A stretch of 64,000 bases of DNA from Paramecium sonneborni (Eukaryota; Ciliophora; Oligohymenophorea; Peniculida; Parameciidae), in the NCBI GenBank assembly GCA_905182985.1, contig CAJJDN010000080.1:63674-127673 (forward strand). Direction: 5' to 3'. The notes under the pieces are model-generated. The model ran no database searches. It worked only from the letters and a program-made list of their open reading frames with translations, and was not told the DNA's origin. The position numbers and the translations under genes were made by a program. Position 1 is the first letter of the stretch. Each line of letters opens with the position of its first letter. This document shows, one piece after another, positions 35,582 through 49,223 of this stretch.

Positions 35582-36481
35582 TTGTGTGATTGCTTATTTG
35601 TATATATTAATCATTAGATATATTTAATTGAAAAAAAATATTATATACATACGTATTATCATTGATTAATGGAGGAAATATCTAAAAAAATTATAAATAA
35701 TACGTCATAAATAATACCAATAAATATTATATTAATACCCAGAAAATATTAATTAAAAGTGTGAAAATTAACAGAAAAAATTTTAATTTATATACTAATC
35801 AAAATTTATGAGCCCCATAAATCAAACTTTAATTATATTTTCTTAATTTTTCATCAAGAGTTCAATATTTTAATAATTATTCTATATTCTGTTTATAGAT
35901 GCTAAAACTAAGATAAAATTGTCTCCTTTAATTTAAATTTTGTTGTTTTTTTATAAAATAAATGATTGGATACAAGCTGATTTATAGGTTTAAACTATCA
36001 AATCCTTTTTAAAATTATTGATTACAATAATTTTATTTACTTATGAAAGTATTTCTTTAAAGATAACCAAAATTAATCTTTTTTATAAAATTCTTTTCTT
36101 TAGAGATAGCAATGGATATATCCTAAATAAAAAATATTCATTGAAATAGAGAGAAGCCAAAATAGAATTTAATAAAATTAGCTAACTACCTATTCTACTA
36201 TTCTATATCTGATATAAGTAAATTATCTACAAATCTAATATAGAATTAATATTTTTTGTATAGTATCTATATGAGAACTAAATATTATTTTCGATATTCT
36301 AATTTTTTATCAAACTTTTACTAGAAATGAAGATTAAGATATATTTCGTATTATTTGTTTAATTAGATGATTAATAATATTAGAACTCTGTCTTAAATAT
36401 TGTTAAAATAAAAAAGGATCTAAGATTGTACTATGCATCTATGAAGAATCCATAAATATAAAATATATAAATAATTTATAT
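35582..36481. other. Intergenic region (0.9 kb), no confident gene
   Basis: A plus-strand frame at about 36330 (MKIKIYFVLFVQLDDQQYQN) looks coding for about 45 codons, but I could not extend it into a gene. Other frames are low-complexity. Nothing RNA-like was seen. Confidence 0.4.
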
Positions 36482-37657
36482 TCATAATTTTTACCCTACA
36501 AAATATATATCAATATCCCCAAGACACTTCAATAACCATCCAAAAAAACAAGGATGAGATTAACTATAAATAGATTTAAAAGTCTCAAATGTAACTATAA
36601 TATCATCCTCCTTTTAGATTGGTAATTAATATAAATTCTCTTCCTTATCTACAATTTGATTCTCTTTTATGTTGGATATTATCATCTTTGTTTTAATTTA
36701 ATACAAATCTAATTTTTATTTACGAAGCTTTTCTATAATCGATTCTTATTCTCGTTTAAATCTTCGAAATGTTAGATTAGGAATTTTTAGCAATTTAGTA
36801 TGATAAGTTTTATAATTGCTTCTCTTATTCAATTCCTATCTTTACCTTAACGTTTTAGTAATAAAATTTGCATCATCTGAAAAACATTACTCTGAGGTTA
36901 ATAATTAAAATAAAGATTTTGAATCTAATATTGCTGAGTAATTATCTTAAAATACATAAAAACAATAAAAGAGAATATCTAGATATTAAGCATCAATTAC
37001 CAACTTTACTCCATTCATTAAAATTCATAATCACGTCGCAATATTACTTATAATTCATACTTTAAGGGACAGATAGATATTTAATTGTTTTCATAGTTAT
37101 TTATTCATTATGGAAAATTTATAGTAAATATTAATAAAGTTAGCTTTTTTCCAGAATTGGTATACCAGCTATTGGCTTAGCCAGCTTTCGGAAAATATCT
37201 ATGCATTTTTCTTATAATTATTCTTCAGTATACATCATCATTTGATTTATAACAGAAATACGTAATTTGAGTCTCCTTCTCTTTATCTAAGAGTTTTTCA
37301 TGGTTACATTTTTTACAGGAAGAGTCTGTAGGCGTTAATTTAAATCTTCTTTTGTTTCAGTCCTTAAAATTTTTACAGAATGATTCATTCTTGATTTTAA
37401 ATCATCTTCAATATCTGTGATAGTGATGTTATGTAATTTTGCATTATAAAATAGCTGCATTTTGTTTTACTTTTGAGATTTATTTGATTTAATATTCTAA
37501 ATAATCAAGAAAATTCTACATTTGTTGAAGATTATATAATTGGTTTCAAATTTTATTCTAATCCCTCTTCAAATATTTTCTAAATCGTATACTATATTGG
37601 TTAGTGAAGTGAAAGAGTTATTCTATTTTTTCTGTTCTTTATCTATTGTTCTTCCAT
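36482..37657 (-). CDS. Uncharacterised 376-aa protein, possible calcium-binding-type helix pair
   Basis: ATG 37657 to TGA 36482 with introns of 23 and 22 nt; frame arithmetic is exact. The N-terminal half is polar and basic (MEEQQIKNRKNRITLSLHQP; KNSQIKRRRLKLRISVINQM). The central segment MNFNEWSKVDILFYCFYVFQ followed by DNYSAILDSKSLF is spaced like an EF-hand-type helix-loop-helix, but acidic ligands are incomplete. The C-terminus includes EKLRKQKLDLYQIKTKMIIS and ends FGWLLKCLGDIDIYFVGQKL. No confident family. Confidence 0.62.
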
Positions 37658-37771
37658 TAACAGTATTTATTATATATTATAAATTATAAATTTTTTTAAT
37701 AAAATTAATTCGTTCAGCTCTGGAAATATTTATGATAATTTTTAATTAATATAACAACATGTATTAAACAT

Positions 37772-39351
37772 TCATGATATCCATTTAGATTTGTTGTAAT
37801 ATTAATGGGAATTTTTAAGATTAATTAAGTTTGTATTATCAATGCTTTTCTCTTCTATCAGAATATCATCATCATCACATTTCTTATTGACTGTTACTGT
37901 CTTAATTGCAAGCTTTTATGTTTACATTATGACATTGTTACAATTTTATAATTGATTAAGAGCTTATCGAGAATTAGCTTAATTAAATCTTAAATTATTT
38001 ATATGTATTTCCAAAAGTAATTTCAATTCTGAGATTGTAATTCTTTTTAAAGGATCTTTATCTAACAATCTTTATACAATTTTTTTAGTAGAAGAAGAAA
38101 CATTCATCCATTCTTCTTAAAGATATTAAATATTGCAATTCTTATTTTATTCTAAAAGAGCTATTTTACTAATTATTAAAATTACTTTCATTATTCTATA
38201 CACAAAAAGGAGATTTTCCACAAAGTAGCATATAGAAAAGCACACCTAAACTAAAAATGTCACAGTTTTCTGTATATGGAGCTAATTAAAATAATTCTGG
38301 GGCTAAATATCCTGCAGTTCCAGAACCAGTTACTAATTTATTACGATTAATTTTCTCTGCAAAACCAAAATCTATAAGTTTTATTTATATTGGATTTTAG
38401 CAAGATATCATAATATTTTCTAATTTAATATCTCTATGTACAAAGCCATGGCTATTTTTATATAAATATAATACTGATGAATTTCCTTAATACCTAGTAA
38501 TATTTAGTAAGTTATTTCACAACACATTAATTCATTGACTAGATTTTATTGTAGTAAACGATGTAAGGTTTGTCCAGATATATATTCTAGAATCAAGATT
38601 ACTACATCTTCTAATTGAATAATTTCAAATAATTAGACAATATATTAACACTTTACTAATTTTAAAATCTAACATTCAGTTTAGATGAAATCCTAATTTA
38701 TACATTTTAATACCTTCATTTATTAAGCAGGTATTTTTTATTAAAGATTTTTTGAGTACACTTTTGCAGCAAATGTTTATTTATTATTTTCTCCTTATAA
38801 TTAAGAAGTAACTGTAAAAACAGAACTAAAGGCTCCTTAATCAATTTTTTCTTCTAATTAAAAGAAACCTTCAAAGTTTTAACTTATACAAAATTGAGCT
38901 AATCGTTTATACCAAATATTAATGTTAATTCTAAACTAGAAATTAACTACAAATAATACGAATTATCTTCATTCCAAATATAAATAGAACAATTTAAAAA
39001 TCTTTCTATTCGTATTGCTGATATTTTTTCATTATCTTAGTTTTCTTAATTTGTTAATTCTATTTTTTTAATAAGAATTGATAGATTAAGTTAAATACTT
39101 CCTTTTTAATTTTTATCAGCATAAAATAGTTATCCTGTATTTAAAAGTGTAAATGTATATTATTTTGGTATTTATTTGTTTTTGCCAATTCTATTCAAAC
39201 ATCCTTAGATAATAATTTGATTTTAATCAAATATTAAAGATGGTTGTTTATCCCAAAATGATTAATTAGTATTTTTCTTTGGAGTTTGAAAAACAGGCCA
39301 ATCAGAATTATCTTGATTTTCAAATTAAGAACAATTTTTGTTATTTTACAT
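37772..39351 (-). CDS. Ser/Thr protein kinase with N-terminal PH-like region
   Basis: 503 aa after introns of 20, 23 and 25 nt. The N-terminal 150 residues form a beta-rich, PH-like part (IIIQGCLNRIGKNK, YTFTLLNTGQLFYADKNQKG, CSIYIWNEDNSYYL) ending with the helix INIWYKRLAQF. Kinase motifs: IDQGAFSSVFTV, AAKVYSK, GFVHRDIKLENIM, KLIDFGFAEKI, SGTAGYLAPELF, NCDIFSLGVLFYMLLCGKSP, and RLLDKDPLKRITISEL. The key Lys, Asp and DFG are all present. Same architecture as the kinase at 24403 but divergent in sequence. The tail is polar with a DDDD tract. Confidence 0.87.
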
Positions 39352-39438
39352 GATTATTATTTAATATAATAATAAATAAATTATATTAAAATAGACATGT
39401 AATGTCTAAATGGAATTGTACAATTTAATTTAAAAAAG

Positions 39439-40585
39439 TCATTTTTTGAAATATATAGGTGAAGATCTTACAATCCTTGAAAATGGTCCCATATATCCAT
39501 CAAAAATATAAGCAAATAATGTTTGCACATAATTTGTATGACATGGCAAATTTTCATAATATTCTGGTACCATTTTTCTTAATAATGGTAATCTAGTCCA
39601 TGGAATCATTGGGAAATCATGATGTTCTGTATGATATCCAATATTAAGAACAAAGAAATTAGCCCAACCAATATAATCATATGTTTCCATTCTATTAATA
39701 AATTCATAATGTTCTGCTATTAAGTGAACAGCAAAAGGATGAACACTAAATAAATAAAGATTAATACCTTAATCCAAAATAAGTAGAAAGTAAAAGCCAA
39801 TATAGAGCTTATACTCCTAGATATTGGATTATTAAATAATCAACAAAGAAGACAGAAACTATGTTAATTATTTCATAAGCATTTGGTATAAGTGGTCTAA
39901 CAATGATTGGTCTCAATCCATAAAATAAGGGAAGGCAAGCCACAAATAAAAATTTCATTATTGGTCCTTTAATATACTTTAATTCTAATCTTGATGGAAG
40001 ATCAGGGTCTAGTGTTTCCAAATTCAAAAAAGTATGATGATCTGCATGATATCTAATCATATTTAAATATATGTATTCATTACCTACCAAATGTAATGGC
40101 TGAAGGAACTCCTTATCCAAAGTTAGCCCATATTGCCATCAATTTATTCAACGGTATACTTTCAAAACAAGTAAAATGCGTGAAATCATGAACTAATACA
40201 TGAAGTGCATGACTCAATGTTGCACCAAACACATAAGCAGTTATTATAAACCAAAACAAACTTAGTTAACTAAAAAGACTGATAAAACTTAATTGCACCA
40301 ACACAAAGGTAATACCTAACCAAGCTGAATTTATGTCATTTCCAAATAACACTTATATTTCAGGATGTTTTTTTAATATTTCTCTTCTTCTAACTGCATG
40401 AGATTCTTCATGACCTTTTATAATCTTAAGATTATTAAATTACCCATTATGTGGAAATATGTTGTATTTTTCTCAAAATTTGTTTATTTATAAATTTGGT
40501 CGTTCTTCCATGATACGTCGTTGCTTTTTTTTATTAATCCAGGTTCTGTTAAATCTTCTAAAAGACCGAATTCATTCTTTTTCAT
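39439..40585 (-). CDS. Sphingolipid delta4-desaturase (DEGS/DES1 family)
   Basis: 354 aa after introns of 29, 31 and 22 nt. After a divergent N-terminus, GHEESHAVRRREILKKHPEI matches the family's conserved opening (H-A-x-RRxEIL). The three histidine boxes are present: HALHVLVHDFTH (box 1), RYHADHHTF (box 2) and GYHTEHHDFP (box 3), with membrane spans between. These bind the di-iron centre that desaturates dihydroceramide to ceramide in the ER membrane. MARTLLPEYY-like family ends are echoed by LRKMVPEYYENL. The first intron ends AAG and is the least certain junction. Confidence 0.9.
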
Positions 40586-40827
40586 TTCAAATAATTAATA
40601 TTTTTATGTTAATTCAAAAAGAAGTTAAATAATTGAACTAGAATTCGGGAACTCCTAAAAAAAATTTGATTTCTTAATTAAAATGAATATTTGAATTTTA
40701 ATGATAAATCTATTCAGAATAAATTTGATTCTTAAAATTGGTACTAATTATAATCAATTATATTTAATTATTTTACTATTCCAATAATTAAACTTAAAAC
40801 AACAAATTTTAATATAAATTCAAATTA

Positions 40828-43800
40828 ATGAATTAACAATATCTCTAGATACCTATGACTTAAAGTAGATAATAATTAAATAATGACAACTATTAAACTA
40901 CTTAACAAATGGGTACAAGTGCTGATAAGTAAAGTCAATAATTATATTAGACAACTGATTGAAATTAATTATAGTACCAAGAAGAGCATATTATTTGAAG
41001 ATAAGTAAAGTCTAATAATATCAAAAGGCGATTTGAAGAGTTACTATAAGACAATAGAAAATTGAAAGAAGTGATTGAACAATTAGATAAAGACAATTAA
41101 TAATTAAAGCAAATGTCCGGAGAAAGTTATAATATAAAGCAAAAATACATGATTAACTAATCAGAACTAGAAGCTGCTTAATAAGAATTAGCTAAATTGA
41201 GATCTCAATTATTAATGAGGAATTCATCAGATGCAGAATAATTGAGTCTTGTAACTAGATATAAGTAAGAAATTACATCATTAACTGAACAATAAATTAA
41301 GTATTAATAAGGTATTAGATATAAATAATATAGATATAACTTAATTAAGTGCTATGTTGACAGAATACAAAAAATAAGTAGAAGAGTTTTTAAGAATGAA
41401 GAGTAAATATGAACAAGATATTTAGACACATAAAAATAGAACATCTGCTTTGGAACTAGAGATTAAAACTATTAATGAACAGAGAAATTCTAATACTTAG
41501 AGTGAGATAACAAGATTGATGTAGGAAATTACTTAATATTAATCTTAAGCTTAATTAAGAACAACTGATAAGGATCTGTATGAAAGAACTATTTCAACTT
41601 TGAGGAATTAAATAAAAGAAATGGATAATGATATATAAATACTAATCGATGCTCATAATTAAAATTAATTGAAATTAGAATCAGCTATGGCAGAGTCTAA
41701 AGGTAATATGTAGTATGAAATTGATTAATTAAAATAAGAACTTAATTTTTATTAGGCTTAATGTAGATAATGGTAAGAAAAATGCTAAATGTTTGAGTTA
41801 TAGAAAGAAGAAAGTGAGAGAAGAGTTATTTAAATGGAAATCAGAGTCAATGAAACCAACAAATAAATAGAATAACAGTAGAGTGAAAAAATTCAAAGAG
41901 ATAATTTACAAGTCCACAATATTCAAAATGAATTAGAGAATTGGAAATAAAAATATATTTAATTAGAAATTAAAACAAAAGATAGTGAATACCTTAGAGG
42001 GAAGATTAAATAATTAGAAGATTAAAACAATTAATTAATAATTGAAAATGAATAAGTTAAAGCAGAAATAAATATTTTGGTTTAAGAATTTAAATAAATT
42101 GAAGAATAAAATAATAGATATCGATCTCCTTAAGAAGAAAAGAAAAATAGAAATTCATTAGAATCAGATAGATTATAATTATAAATTAATTAATTCAACT
42201 AGTAAATCAGTAATTATAAGATCGAAATTAAAGAATTAGAAGAATAAATCTTATATCATTAAAATAGAGCATATGATTTTGAGAAATAGATAAGAGATAG
42301 AAATGAGACTATCACTAAACTTTAATACAAATTAAATAATAATGAAAATAAACTAAGAATATTATTTGAAGATTAATTAAAAATTGAAAAATAATAATGG
42401 GAACAAACTAATTTAAAATAGAATGATGTTCAACTGTAAAAGTATTCTTAAAAATATGAAAGAGAGATTTCTACATTAAAATAACATATATCTTCTTTGG
42501 AAGTAGAGAATTAATCATTATAAAAATAATATGAAAGATTAAAAAGAGATAATGAGGCAAATTATTAAAGATTATCTGAGAAAGAGTAGTCAAAAATTAT
42601 TGAATTGGAGAAATAAATTTATTAACTTGAAGATTAAATTGTTACTTAATAAAAGGAATTCAAATTGAAAATTGAATAAACTATATAAGATACATCTTAG
42701 AATGAATATTATGAAATTTAAATTAAATAATTGAATGATAGATTATAGAAAGAACAATAACAAATAAAGTAATTAAATAATTAATTATAAAATGAATCTT
42801 AGAAAGCATTTGAAATTGAATCTAAGTATTCTAAAGAAATTAGGTATTAGTAAGATAAAAGAATAGAAATTCATTAAAATGCTCAATATTAATTTGAAGT
42901 TGAAAATCATTAAAAAGAGATTGAAAAAACAAGAAGAGATTATAGATAACTTGAATAATAATATCAAGAAATGGAAGTTTAAGTGAAAATATGGAAAGAG
43001 AAATTTTATGATGAATAATTAAAACATTAGGAAGTTCGATAATTATTGATTGACATTAAAACATAATATGAATCTCATACTTATATTGTTACTTAAACTG
43101 AATAAGATAAATACAAATTTCAATAACTAGAATAAAAATTGATTGAGTTGCAAGAAGAAATTCGTGTTATAAAAATTAGAGAAGAAAAATATAAGGAATA
43201 AATTAAGACATATTAAATAAGTGTAGAAAATGGCAGATAACATTAAGATCAAACTAGAAAAATTAAATAATTAGAATTCGATATTGAGACTTTAAGAATA
43301 AAGTGTAGAGATTTAGAAAAACAACTTTTAGAAAAAAGAAATGAATTTAATTCATTAAAAAGTGAATGGGAAGTTGATAAATAAAAAATAACTGAATTAA
43401 AAGTTTCATTTGAAGTGCTTTAAAAAAATAAATAAGAAATTAAAAAAGAATTGATTGAAACTCCTTCTAAATAAGATAAATAAAAAATTTAAGATTTAGA
43501 ATAATAATTATCTTTATTATAATTGAAATAAGTTTCTACATCTAAACAAGAAGTTATTAGAGAAACTATTAGAGAAACTGTTTAAGTAAGAAGTTCAGAA
43601 GATATTAAATTAATTGCTAGTTTAGAGGAAGAATTACAATTATGGAAAACTAAATATTATGAATTAAATAGAAGAAAGAATTAAGTTGTTGTAGAAACTA
43701 TAAAAGAAGTCTAATCATTAGAAAGTGATAAAATAAAAATTTAAGAATTAGAAAATTAAATAAAATAATCATCTGCTAAAAAATAAGAAATTATTCGAGA

Positions 43801-46800
43801 ATATATAACAAAAACTGTTGAAGTTCCTATTGAATAAGATAAAATAAGAATTTAAGAATTGGAAACAGAAGTAAATATGTTGAAAGAACAAATCTATATG
43901 TTAAAGTAAATTAAACAAGAGATTATAACATAACAAATAAAAGTTGAAGTGCCATCTTAAGTTGACAAATTAAAAATATAATCTTTAGAATCTCAATTAG
44001 GTTAATTAAAAAAAGAATATGACAATCTAGCAAAAAGTAAATAGGAAGTAGTAAGAGAAATAATAACTGAAAGAATTGAAGTTCCATTAGAATCTGATAA
44101 ATTGAAAATCTCATAGTTATAAATGTAGCTTTAACGTTTACAGAAGGATTATTAATATTTAGAATAAAAAAAATAAGAAATTATCAAAGAAACTATTAAT
44201 GTTGAAGTTCCCTCTTTTGCTGACAAATCAAAAATTTAACAATTAGAATTTTAATTATCATCATTAAAAAAAGAATTTTAAATAGTTTCTTCATAAAAAT
44301 AAGAGATAATAACTGAATATGTAATTGAGAGAATTGAAGTTCCTTTGGAATCTGATAAAATAAAAATTTAATAATTAGAAGATTAATTAAATAAATTAGA
44401 AAAAGATTATTAGTTATTAAATTTAAAAAAATAAGAAAAAATAATAGAAACAATCACTGTGGAAATTCCATAATAATCTGATAAATTAAGAATACAACAA
44501 CTAGAATCATAAGTTTTATAATTAAAATCAGATATTGAGATAATTACAAAATAAAAATAAGAAGTGATAAGAGAAATAATTACAGAAACAGTTGAAGTGC
44601 CTTCAAAAAAAGATAAAATAAGGATTTAATAATTAGAAGAAGAATTGTAAAATTTAAATGAAGATTATTATTAAATTAGTTAAAAGAAACAATAAATCAT
44701 TAAAGAAACTGTTACCGTAGAAGTTTCTTCAGAAGCAGATAAATTCTAAATTTAATAATTAGAATCATATGTTTAAAAATTAATGTCAGAAATTCAAATA
44801 ATATAATAATAAAAATAGGAAATAATTCGAGAGATAATTACAGAAACAATTGAAGTACCAAATGAATAAGATAAACTTCTAATAAAATAATTAGAAAATC
44901 AAATTTAATAATTATAAAAAGATTATAATTAATTAAATTAAAAGAAATAAGAGATTATAAAGGAAACTGTAACAGTAGAGGTTTCCTCATAAGCTGATAA
45001 ATATCGAATTTAATAGTTGGAATAGTCATTACTATAAATAAAAACTGAGTATTTGAATTTATAAAATAATTACGACCTCCTAAATTAAAAGAAATAAGAG
45101 GTAATTAAGGAAGTAATTACAGAAAGAGTAGAAGTATCATCCTCAGTAGATAAATAAAGAATTGCATAATTAGAATTTTAATTAAGTAATTTGACTTTGG
45201 AATTATAAATAATTTCAAAAAAAAAATAAGAAGCTATTCGAGAAGTAATTACAGAGAGAATAGAAGTTTCTAAAGAATCTGACAAAAGAAGAATCATTGA
45301 ACTAGAGTAAGACTTAAATAAACTATAATAAGATTACATTGTATTAAATAAGATTAAATAAGAAGTAGTAAAAGAAACATACACAATAGAGGTTCCTTCT
45401 CAAGCTGATTAATTTAGAATTTAATAATTAGAAATGCAGCTTTCATAATTAAAAAGTGAATATTAAGTTTTATAATCTAGAAAATCAGAAATTATTAGGG
45501 AAATAGTAGAAGTACCTATAGAATCTGATAAAATCAAAATTAAATAGTTAGAATACTAACTTAATACTTTATAATAAGAATTCTTTATTTTGAATTAAAA
45601 GAAATAAGAAGTAATAAAAGAAACTGTAACAATTGAAGTTCCCTCTGAAGCAGATTAATATCGTATAAGATAGTTGGAACAATAATTATCTACTTTAAGG
45701 GATAATCTTACTATCATTCAAAAATAAAAATAAGAAGTACAAATAGTGAAGGAAACCAAATAAGTTAGTAAATAAGAAGATTTGTTAAAAATTTAAAGCT
45801 TAGAAAGGTAATTATTTTAAGAACAAAATTAAATTGAAATCTATGAAAAACAACTTAAAGAATATTCTAATTCATATCTTGAATTAGAATAAGAATTAAA
45901 ATCTCTAAAGTTGTAATTTAGAAATATTTAGAGATAAAATTTGGATTATTAAGAATAATTAACCTAGTAACAATTAAAGATAGATGAAGGATAAAAATAA
46001 AAATAAATTCTTATTTAATATGAAAGAAGAGAATAAGAATTTTCAGAATAAATTAAATTACTAGAGAAAAAAAATGAAGAATTAAGGTAAGTAAGAGAAA
46101 GATATACAGAACAAGAATTAAAATTTAAATTTTATAAAGAGGAATAATTTTAAAATGAAAAATAAATTGAAAGGTTAAAATAAGAAATCTAATCATAAAA
46201 AAAATAATATGAAGAAAGGATCAATCTTCAAGAAACTTAATTTAAAAAAGAAATAACTAATTTATAAACTTAGTAATTAAATAGTGTAAATGAGGAGTTG
46301 TAGTATTTAGAAAATTCTAAAAATAGGGAAATTAAAGAATATCAATAATAAATAGAATAATTATAAAAAGAAAATGAAAAAATGATAGATCTAATGAAAA
46401 ATAAAAATGAAGAAAACGAATAATGGAAGAGAAAATTTATAGCTTTATCAACAGAAGTAAGTACAAATTCTGGAGAAATTGAATCTATTCGAATGTAATT
46501 GAAATCTTCAGAGCAAAGCAGAGATACAATTAAAGCTGAATTAGATAGAGTTAATAAAATATATTTTTAATGTTAAAATGAATTAACATAAAGTAAAACA
46601 AAATATAATGAACTTGAACTAAAATTAAGATAATTGAATCGTGAAAATTAAGATTATTAAGATAGATATTAGTAGATAGATTTTGAAAAATTAAATAGGT
46701 TAGAAATAGAAAATAAAAGAAAAGTAGAACAAATATAGTAACTAGAATTATAGTTAAGAAATATAGAAAATAATAGAAAGGCTTCAACAACAAATGAATC

Positions 46801-47524
46801 AAAATATAGAGAGTTACTGAGTATATTATAATAGAAGGAACTTGAAAATGTATAATTACACGAAATGATTCAAGAATTATCTATAAATATAAGGTAATTA
46901 AGAGTTGAGCATGAAGCAATTTTAGAATAATCAAGCAAATAGTAAATTATTATAAGAGAAACTTAAAAGTAATGAATTATTGTAAGTTTAGTAATTAAAA
47001 ACTTGTAGAATTAGAAACTAGAATTGAAGGTTTGAATGCTGAAATTTAAAGATAGATGATGCTAAAAGAGTAAATTTAATCAAAACATGATAAATTAATT
47101 GAACGAGTAATAAATTAATTTATAAATAGGCAACAGAATATGAATCTGAAATTAATATGCTTAGAAATGAGCTTTCTAAAACTTAAAGAAGATTGAGTTC
47201 AAATTAAACTAATAATGCATAATTTTTATATTAGACTTATGAGATATAAAGGGGAGAAGAATAAGTGAATAATAAAACTGGATTAGTTTCAGGTTTCAAT
47301 CTTGAAGAATCTAAAAAAATTAAATCTTTAGTAAATACTGCTTAATAAAAATAAGACGTCTCTGACTAAAATATAGGAGTAAAAGAATTTTAATATTCCA
47401 TTAAATCATTTTCATAAGCTTAATAATTTAATCCTTTAAAATCTGATGTATTTATTACTATAGTAACTAGATAATCAAATAAAAAGTTTAATAAATTAAA
47501 CCTGTAGAATACAATAATAAATGA
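40828..47524 (+). CDS. Giant coiled-coil protein (2186 aa) with tandem VEVP-type repeats
   Basis: ATG 40828 (MNQQYLQIPMTQSRQQLNND) to TGA 47522. Six micro-introns of 22-23 nt, three near the 5' end and three near the 3' end, make an exact reading frame of 2187 codons. Nearly all of it is coiled coil (for example LEDQNNQLIIENEQVKAEIN). Residues about 890-1630 carry around 18 tandem units of 42-44 residues, annotated separately. The C-terminus is less helical (GLVSGFNLEESKKIKSLVNT). No motor or membrane domain is visible. Form and size suggest a structural filament or scaffold, such as an epiplasm, rootlet or infraciliary element; this is inference. It lies next to no obvious partner. Confidence 0.87.
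43550..45770 (+). repeat. About 18 tandem 42-44-aa coiled-coil units alternating two types
   Basis: Units share the frame (K)KQE-[VI]I-x-E-x-[IV]T-x-x-[VI]EVP-x-x-x-DK-x-[IK]I-QQLE. Through the middle of the array two versions alternate: type A (KETVTVEVSSEADK) and type B (REIITERIEVPLESDK), giving an 86-residue super-repeat. Each unit ends with a short coiled coil (QLEDQLNKLEKDYQLLNLKK). Outer units are more diverged (first with RETIRETVQVRSSED, last with VKETKQVSK), as expected for an array expanded from its centre. Confidence 0.85.
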
Positions 47525-47794
47525 TTTTTTTTATATGCATAATTTCATTATAACTAGATTTAATAAATTTTTAAAACATTTGAATAGCATATCAAATTAA
47601 AATGAATATATTATTCTATCACAATACATCATTCATATTAGTTTAATCTATTAACCTTTTTTGAAACAATATAAAAAAATATCATTTTTATTTTTATAAA
47701 TATATATAATTCATTATGAGATATTTTACATAAGGAGAACTTTTTATTGAAATATGAAAAAATATTTATAATAAATAATTGACATTGTATACTC

Positions 47795-49045
47795 ATGATA
47801 TCATCAAATTTTTCTAATTAAAAATCTGATGCATCATTAAAGTATGTAAATTAATAATCTTTAAATTAATTAACAGAACCTTATAAAAATGTTCTATGAT
47901 TACAATCACAATGTCTTCCTATTGATAATTTTTATTTGTAACATTATCAGCTTAATCTCCTTATTATTGATCACCATATTATATATATTTGGAAAGGGTA
48001 GCAAATATTTAATATAAAGGTATGCCAATTAATGAAACTAAATAGTTTATATTTCATCTAGTCTTTGATATTGTTCATATTTTTTATTCCTTAGACAATT
48101 GGACCTTTTTTCTACTCAAAAAATGCTTAAGAATGTTGTGATTTCTCATATGGTTTTATTATATGCTCAGAAGCTTCAGAAATATTGAATTAATAGTAAT
48201 GCATGACAGATGGATGTATAAGAAATGTTTCTATAAAATAGATTGTAAATTTCAAGGAATCACTAATAATGGTGCCTGGTTTGCAAGTGCTTTGTTTTCT
48301 TTTTTATCTTGTAAGATGCTTCAAGGAATAATAGGAGAAAGAAGAAAAATTTCAGCCGAAATAAAAAAATACTCATTTTATATTGTTTTGCTTACAATAT
48401 TTTGCAATTTAGGGTCTTGTTTTTCAAAATTTAAACATTATGGTATTAAGTATGATGATGAAACTTTTTTTTATATTTGTAACTTAGATTTAGTAGTGGA
48501 GAATGCATGGATGATGTTTTGGTGGATATTTTAATTAACTATAAATGCATTTGTATTTTTTTTTGGAATACGCTAATATTATTAATTACAAATATCCATA
48601 AAGTAATTAGAAATAAGACTTCAAGAAAATTTGACTTCAATAAAAGCGTTAAAGATTTAATCATTACACTTAATAATAATTTTATTTTGGACGATCAATA
48701 TTGGGATAAAAATATTAGAAGAGCATTTATTTTAGTTTTAGATACCATTCTAGATTATATTATTTTTTTTTATGTTTCCAATTTAACTATTAGGATTTTG
48801 TTATGCAGAATTTTATTTTTATAGTTTTCAAGATCATTTAAGGCATAACTTACCTCCTTGTTTTCAAACATTTTTCAATATTTTACTCCAAGTGAATATT
48901 GTAACTGTATGTTTATCTTTTGTAAGAATTGATATTATTTTGTTAGAGAAAGGAGATGGATTAAAATAATGATGATAGAAAATCTTCAATTTAAAGTAAT
49001 GAAGCATCATTATTATATCATCATAATGAAACATCAGCAAATTGA
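47795..49045 (+). CDS. Candidate seven-transmembrane receptor
   Basis: 380 aa after introns of 31, 26, 26 and 25 nt; coding length is exact. Hydrophobic segments: FLLIIFICNIISLISLLLIT, LYFIQSLILFIFFIPQTIGP, NNGAWFASALFSFLSCKMLQ, FYIVLLTIFCNLGSCF, WMMFWWIFQLTINAFVFFFG, FQIILFFFMFPIQLLGFCYA, CFQTFFNILLQVNIVTVCLS. The pattern C-x-F-QG before the third span resembles the conserved CxxQG of cAMP-receptor-like (Dicty_CAR) GPCRs. The short C-terminal tail is Ser/Asn-rich (RKSSIQSNEASLL). Without a search this is a candidate only. Ligand unknown. Confidence 0.58.
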
Positions 49046-49223
49046 GTTAGTATAGGGAATCTAAAAAATGATAATTAAATTGTATGTGACTCTATTTTAA
49101 TTGATCTAAAATAAGATTTATTTATAAGAAAGAAGAGCTGTTAAGAAAGTTATAAATAATTAGTTTAGGTATTGAATTTGTATATTAATCACATATTAAA
49201 ATCTTTTTTAAAATAAAAAAAAA

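Noticed and set aside
43923..44453. Leu/Phe-rich minus-strand ORFs
   Set aside because: Periodic antisense of the VEVP repeat array, not membrane proteins.
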